This document shows positions 60,762 through 64,000 of a stretch of 64,000 nucleotides of DNA, one piece after another. A program made the translations under genes and the position numbers. The notes under the pieces are model-generated. The model saw only the letters and a program-made list of their open reading frames with translations. It was not told the DNA's origin and searched no databases. The stretch is from Marsupella aquatica (lineage: Eukaryota > Marchantiophyta). Within the stretch, counting starts at the first letter, position 1. Each line of letters begins with the position of its first letter. The stretch spans positions 4,960,001-5,024,000 of the forward strand of contig OZ316891.1 in NCBI GenBank assembly GCA_973895155.1. Reading direction: 5' to 3'.

Positions 60762-62664
60762 TTACCTTTGAGAGTTAGGAGGATATTCATGCATGACGAC
60801 CTTGGAATAAGATGTGAACCCCTGGTAGATTTCGCTGTTTTCCATCTGTTCGGGCTGCTCGGTATTATGGGTGTCTCTTAGTATCAAGGGTTGTTGTGGG
60901 GCAGTGGGTTGTACCGAGCTGTCCACGTGGAGGAACTTGGTGTACTGCTCCATTTCCCGGGCCTTCTTCTTCACCGATGTATTCCATCGATTCTTGATAC
61001 CATTATCGGACCTTACAAACCCAAAAACAAAGTGTTAGCAGGTTTGTCAATGTACCAAATTTACGCACGAATTGAACGGGACATTGATGAACAGGAATTG
61101 ACTGCAGGGCCTACCTCCCTGGGAGAAGCTTGGAGATCTCGGCCCACTTGTTGCCGTATCTCGAATGGGCCAAGAAGAGCAGCATGTCTTCTGCGTCAGT
61201 CCAAGGTTCGCGGCTGATCTTCGGATCGAGATGGTTGCACCACCTGCATTATTCACGCAACATGGTCATGAGCTTCATGCGTGACCTCATAGTTTTCCTG
61301 AGGCCTTAACACGTCGAAAACACAACGAGCTTGATGTCAAGTGCCCGGAAGTTGAGGAAAGCAGCTCGACTTCGAAACAAAAGGTTCCTCAACGCCATCG
61401 TATTTCAGTGAGACGTGTAGGAATTGCGGCAATGGGTGACTTTTGTTCAGTACCTTTCCCGACACTGCTTTCCGTTTCGCCCAGGAAGACACCTGGCAAT
61501 TGCAGCCCACCTTTTCGTTCCGAACATGCTGACCAACTCGACCATGCGATCATCCTCCTGCAAAACCAAGTGAGTCTCATCAGAGCCACGCCCATTTATG
61601 TTGAACCAAGCAAATGTTTAAGCTGGACATTTGTGGAGCTAGGTACCTCCTTGGTCCAGTAGCCCTTCACGAGAATGGGGTTCAGGACTTTCTGCCATCG
61701 GTGGAGGCACTGGACATCCGTGCGGTTGGGAACAGACTCAGCTGCGCGCACAGATCATCAACCAACTATTCTCAGCATGGTGGCATTTGTCAAATGACCG
61801 AACGACATCTGGGTGTACCGGAAAAATTAAGGTAGTCAGGAGCTTTAAAAACATTTGGAGTTAGCATTTGCATTCATGCTGATTCTGTGTCTTACCGATT
61901 TGCTTCCAATTCCTCGCATTGTGAGTATGAACGGCGTCACGCAGCGCGTCATCCTGCCAGTTCAACAAGTCTAGTTAGATCTGCAGCTAAGTCAAGTCAC
62001 GAATCAAACTTTCAACCTGAAAGCAAGTAAGCAACCATCCATCAACTTCTAGTTGCACGTACAACCGTCAGCCAAATTTCTCAAGACAAGTGTTCTCCCG
62101 AGCACGCTCGTTGACGTTCGCAGTGTCCAAGCTTAAGACACTTTCACGTTTGCTTTCAGGATTTCCTTCGCAATGCACGCGGCGCAAGGATTGCAGGAGG
62201 TCGCACTTTTGCAATCATTCTGGTAAAGCTAAAGTTAGGTAGCGGCACGGAACTAACGAAATCTAGTTACCTCTTCTTGGGTCCAGCTCGCAGGCTTGCT
62301 AGTCGCCGGCTTTACGGTGCTCGCCTTGTCGTACACCGGATGCATTAATCGTTGCTTCTTCCTGTCAAGAACAATGCGACAGAGTGAGATATTCAATTAG
62401 TCAAGCCGCATGCATATCCAGTCCTAATATTATGTTGAAGTATATCGTCCGATCCAAGCATTCTTCGGGAGCCAGGAACGGCTGATAACATATCGTGGAT
62501 GTCTACAGGTCTCACCCGGGAGGCGTTTTGTCGATGGAATCGGCCTTGGGCACGTACTCAGCGTGATCTCCAGGAAACCCATTAGTGATATCGCCAAGGG
62601 CAGGTCTCTTCATTTCCTCTACATGCTTCTTCGAGAGAACATCGCGGGTTGTCATCGAGCCCAT
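60762..62664 (-). CDS. R1R2R3-MYB (MYB3R-type) transcription factor
   Basis: Seven minus-strand exons join in phase into 291 residues: 62664-62516 (the exon itself begins at 62683), 62361-62271, 61953-61896, 61741-61647, 61557-61454, 61243-61115, 61011-60762. Three MYB repeats are present. R1 begins 'SWTQEEDDALRDAV' (about 75) and ends 'VQCLHRWQKVLNP'. R2 runs from 'KGYWTKEEDDRMVELV' to 'NGKQCRERWCNHLDP'. R3 runs from 'REPWTDAEDMLLFLAH' to 'SDNGIKNRWNTSVKKK'. This order is the c-MYB/MYB3R class, which in plants controls G2/M cell-cycle genes through MSA elements. The protein is much shorter than typical plant MYB3Rs (over 500 residues), with only about 60 residues after R3, and R3 departs from the usual 'TDNAIKNHWNSS'. 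An upstream coding exon near 62844-62741 and a downstream exon beyond a possible donor at 60765 cannot be excluded. Confidence 0.85.
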
Positions 62665-62683
62665 TGCAAGTCCAGAATCTGAG

Positions 62684-64000
62684 CTGCAAGACGGTCACGA
62701 GTTTCATCACCAACGTTGAATTATCTATCAGGAACAGAACACACGCAAAGCCGAGATTCAAGCCAGAGTGGCATTCTTAGCCGTCCGGTTAGGGAGCTCT
62801 CATCTTCCTTGGTCTTCGGATCCTCAAGAGCTAGAAAGTAATGCATCGACCAGCTCGAACCAGGAGTAAGGACGCATTTATATTGGAGCCAAAGAAGGAC
62901 ACAGAATAAGATCAAATCGAACAAAAGCTGCAACAGTTGCCAGACTGCGGAAGAAGAGAAACCAGTCTGAAAGAGGAAGGATGCCCGGAAGGATGATGGT
63001 TTATCGCTTTGATTGTAGAGAGCCTTCATTCGTAGACCGATAAGAGGAAGCATCATTCTGACTATCGTTTCTCTCGGCAGACAACAACAGTTAAGAATCG
63101 GACTGCCACGAACAGCGCTGTCCTAGTATTCACTAACTGCTAGCAGAATTCGGCTCCGAGGCTATTCAGTATGACGCGAGTCGCAGGCAAGTTCTACGCA
63201 CAGAATTGAGGTAAGCACAGAAGTTGGCATTCAAATGTTCAATGGCCAGGTCTACCGTACCTGATCACAGATCTGTGGCGTGAGCGAAAGTTGAGCATAA
63301 CGAATCGGCAACGCAGCCGATCTCCGACCCTCTTACCTGCTCGATCGGATCGATTCCCAGAGTCAATAAGCGGCAGTTCTCCACAATAGTTCAATTGCCC
63401 AACACGGAATGCCAGAATGCAATGCACCCAGATGATAGAAAGCTCGAGAATCACCGGTTGCAGCTCAATCTCTCGATGAGGCGTTGCTGCACGGTCCGGG
63501 AGCACGTTGCTAGATGGCGACTCCGGACGAGTCCTCGGCAAACGGAAAATACTAGAGGTAACCAGACTGAGTTCCCCCTTATACTGATCTCTGGTTCTCA
63601 GACCCCAATTATGATCCGTTGAATTTGCAGCGGCTACAGGCGCTGCACATCCATGGACAACTCTGCCCCGCGCATGTGTTCTCTCTCGGCCATGGGTCCA
63701 AACGAGAGTCCTCCACACCACACTCAGTTCCCTCTTATCTGATCTTCACGGCTCAGAGTCGGATGTGTGAAATAATGATTTGAACTGGCAGCGTGCACAT
63801 GTATGGGCATGCTTCGCTCTATTGCTCTATCTGCCAATTCTGTGCCACGATTCAGTTGATCGGTGTAATTCGTTCCATTACAAATGTTTGAATTGGCAGC
63901 GTGACCATGCAGGGATTTGAGGTTGCCCCATGTGGGTGTGGTTTGCCATCCATGATCAGTCTATGAATTAAGGGCCGCCAGGAATTTCAAACCTCGGAGC
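62684..64000. other. Probable MYB3R upstream region, otherwise unassigned
   Basis: It contains a minus-strand frame around 62844-62740 that could be a first MYB3R exon, with an in-phase donor near 62748. A 160-codon minus-strand frame at 63239-63721 has no recognisable domain. Towards the right edge, two ~110-bp direct repeats contain 'TGAATTGGCAGCGTG' variants near 63780 and 63890. Confidence 0.4.

Noticed and set aside
63239-63721. 160-codon minus-strand frame upstream of MYB3R
   Set aside because: No domain, low plausibility of composition and no splice partner recognised. Left unassigned.
1-64000. CRISPR arrays, prokaryotic operons or a biosynthetic gene cluster
   Set aside because: The tandem repeats lack unique spacers, the genes are intron-rich and nuclear, and neighbouring genes belong to unrelated pathways.

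Overview
This is nuclear DNA from a land plant. The protein-coding genes are split by many short GT-AG introns, and their products are plant-type: a plastid RsuA-family pseudouridine synthase, the chloroplast Holliday-junction resolvase MOC1, an APX-R/APX6-type haem peroxidase, a three-repeat MYB3R factor and an LRR receptor kinase. A Ty1-copia retrotransposon with a plant initiator-tRNA primer site is also present. Compact introns and the divergence of several proteins fit a bryophyte or another early-diverging lineage better than a flowering plant, but that is an inference. I worked out exon boundaries by hand from splice sites, reading-frame phase and remembered family signatures. No database search was run.

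Layout. 1-5 kb: AT-rich repeat DNA with a microsatellite, a foldback MITE (1704-2214, TATT duplication) and two degenerate tandem arrays. 5.7-9.2 kb (-): an 11-exon ODR4-like gene. 13.1-14.5 kb: nested duplications and a ~94-bp tandem array just upstream of the pseudouridine synthase gene (14.6-18.4 kb, +, 10 exons). 20.7-23.4 kb: duplicated promoter-like DNA, a telo-box, a 126-bp triplication and the two-exon PNO1 gene (+). 25.4-28.1 kb (-): MOC1, 7 exons, with tandem repeats upstream. 29.2-35.8 kb: a complete but dead Ty1-copia element (-) with ATTTT target duplication. Two solo LTRs of the same family follow at 36.9 kb (CTAGA) and 44.1 kb (GAGTG). 39.8-42.1 kb (+): the APX-R-type gene. 45.5-46.1 kb: a polyadenylated LINE-like insertion with a 15-bp target duplication. 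48.1-50.7 kb (+): a four-exon gene for a small secreted protein whose last 18 residues resemble the PSY tyrosine-sulfated peptide hormones. 51.9-55.2 kb (+): a broken tandem pair of LRR receptor kinase copies. 57.5-59.3 kb (+): a three-exon conserved plant protein of unknown function. 60.8-62.7 kb (-): a compact MYB3R gene.

The genes are ordinary single-copy plant housekeeping, plastid and signalling genes and do not form a cluster. Three act in or on the plastid (pseudouridine synthase, MOC1, probably APX-R); PNO1 acts in nucleolar ribosome assembly. The most interesting locus is the PSY-like peptide gene, about 2 kb upstream of the decaying receptor-kinase pair.
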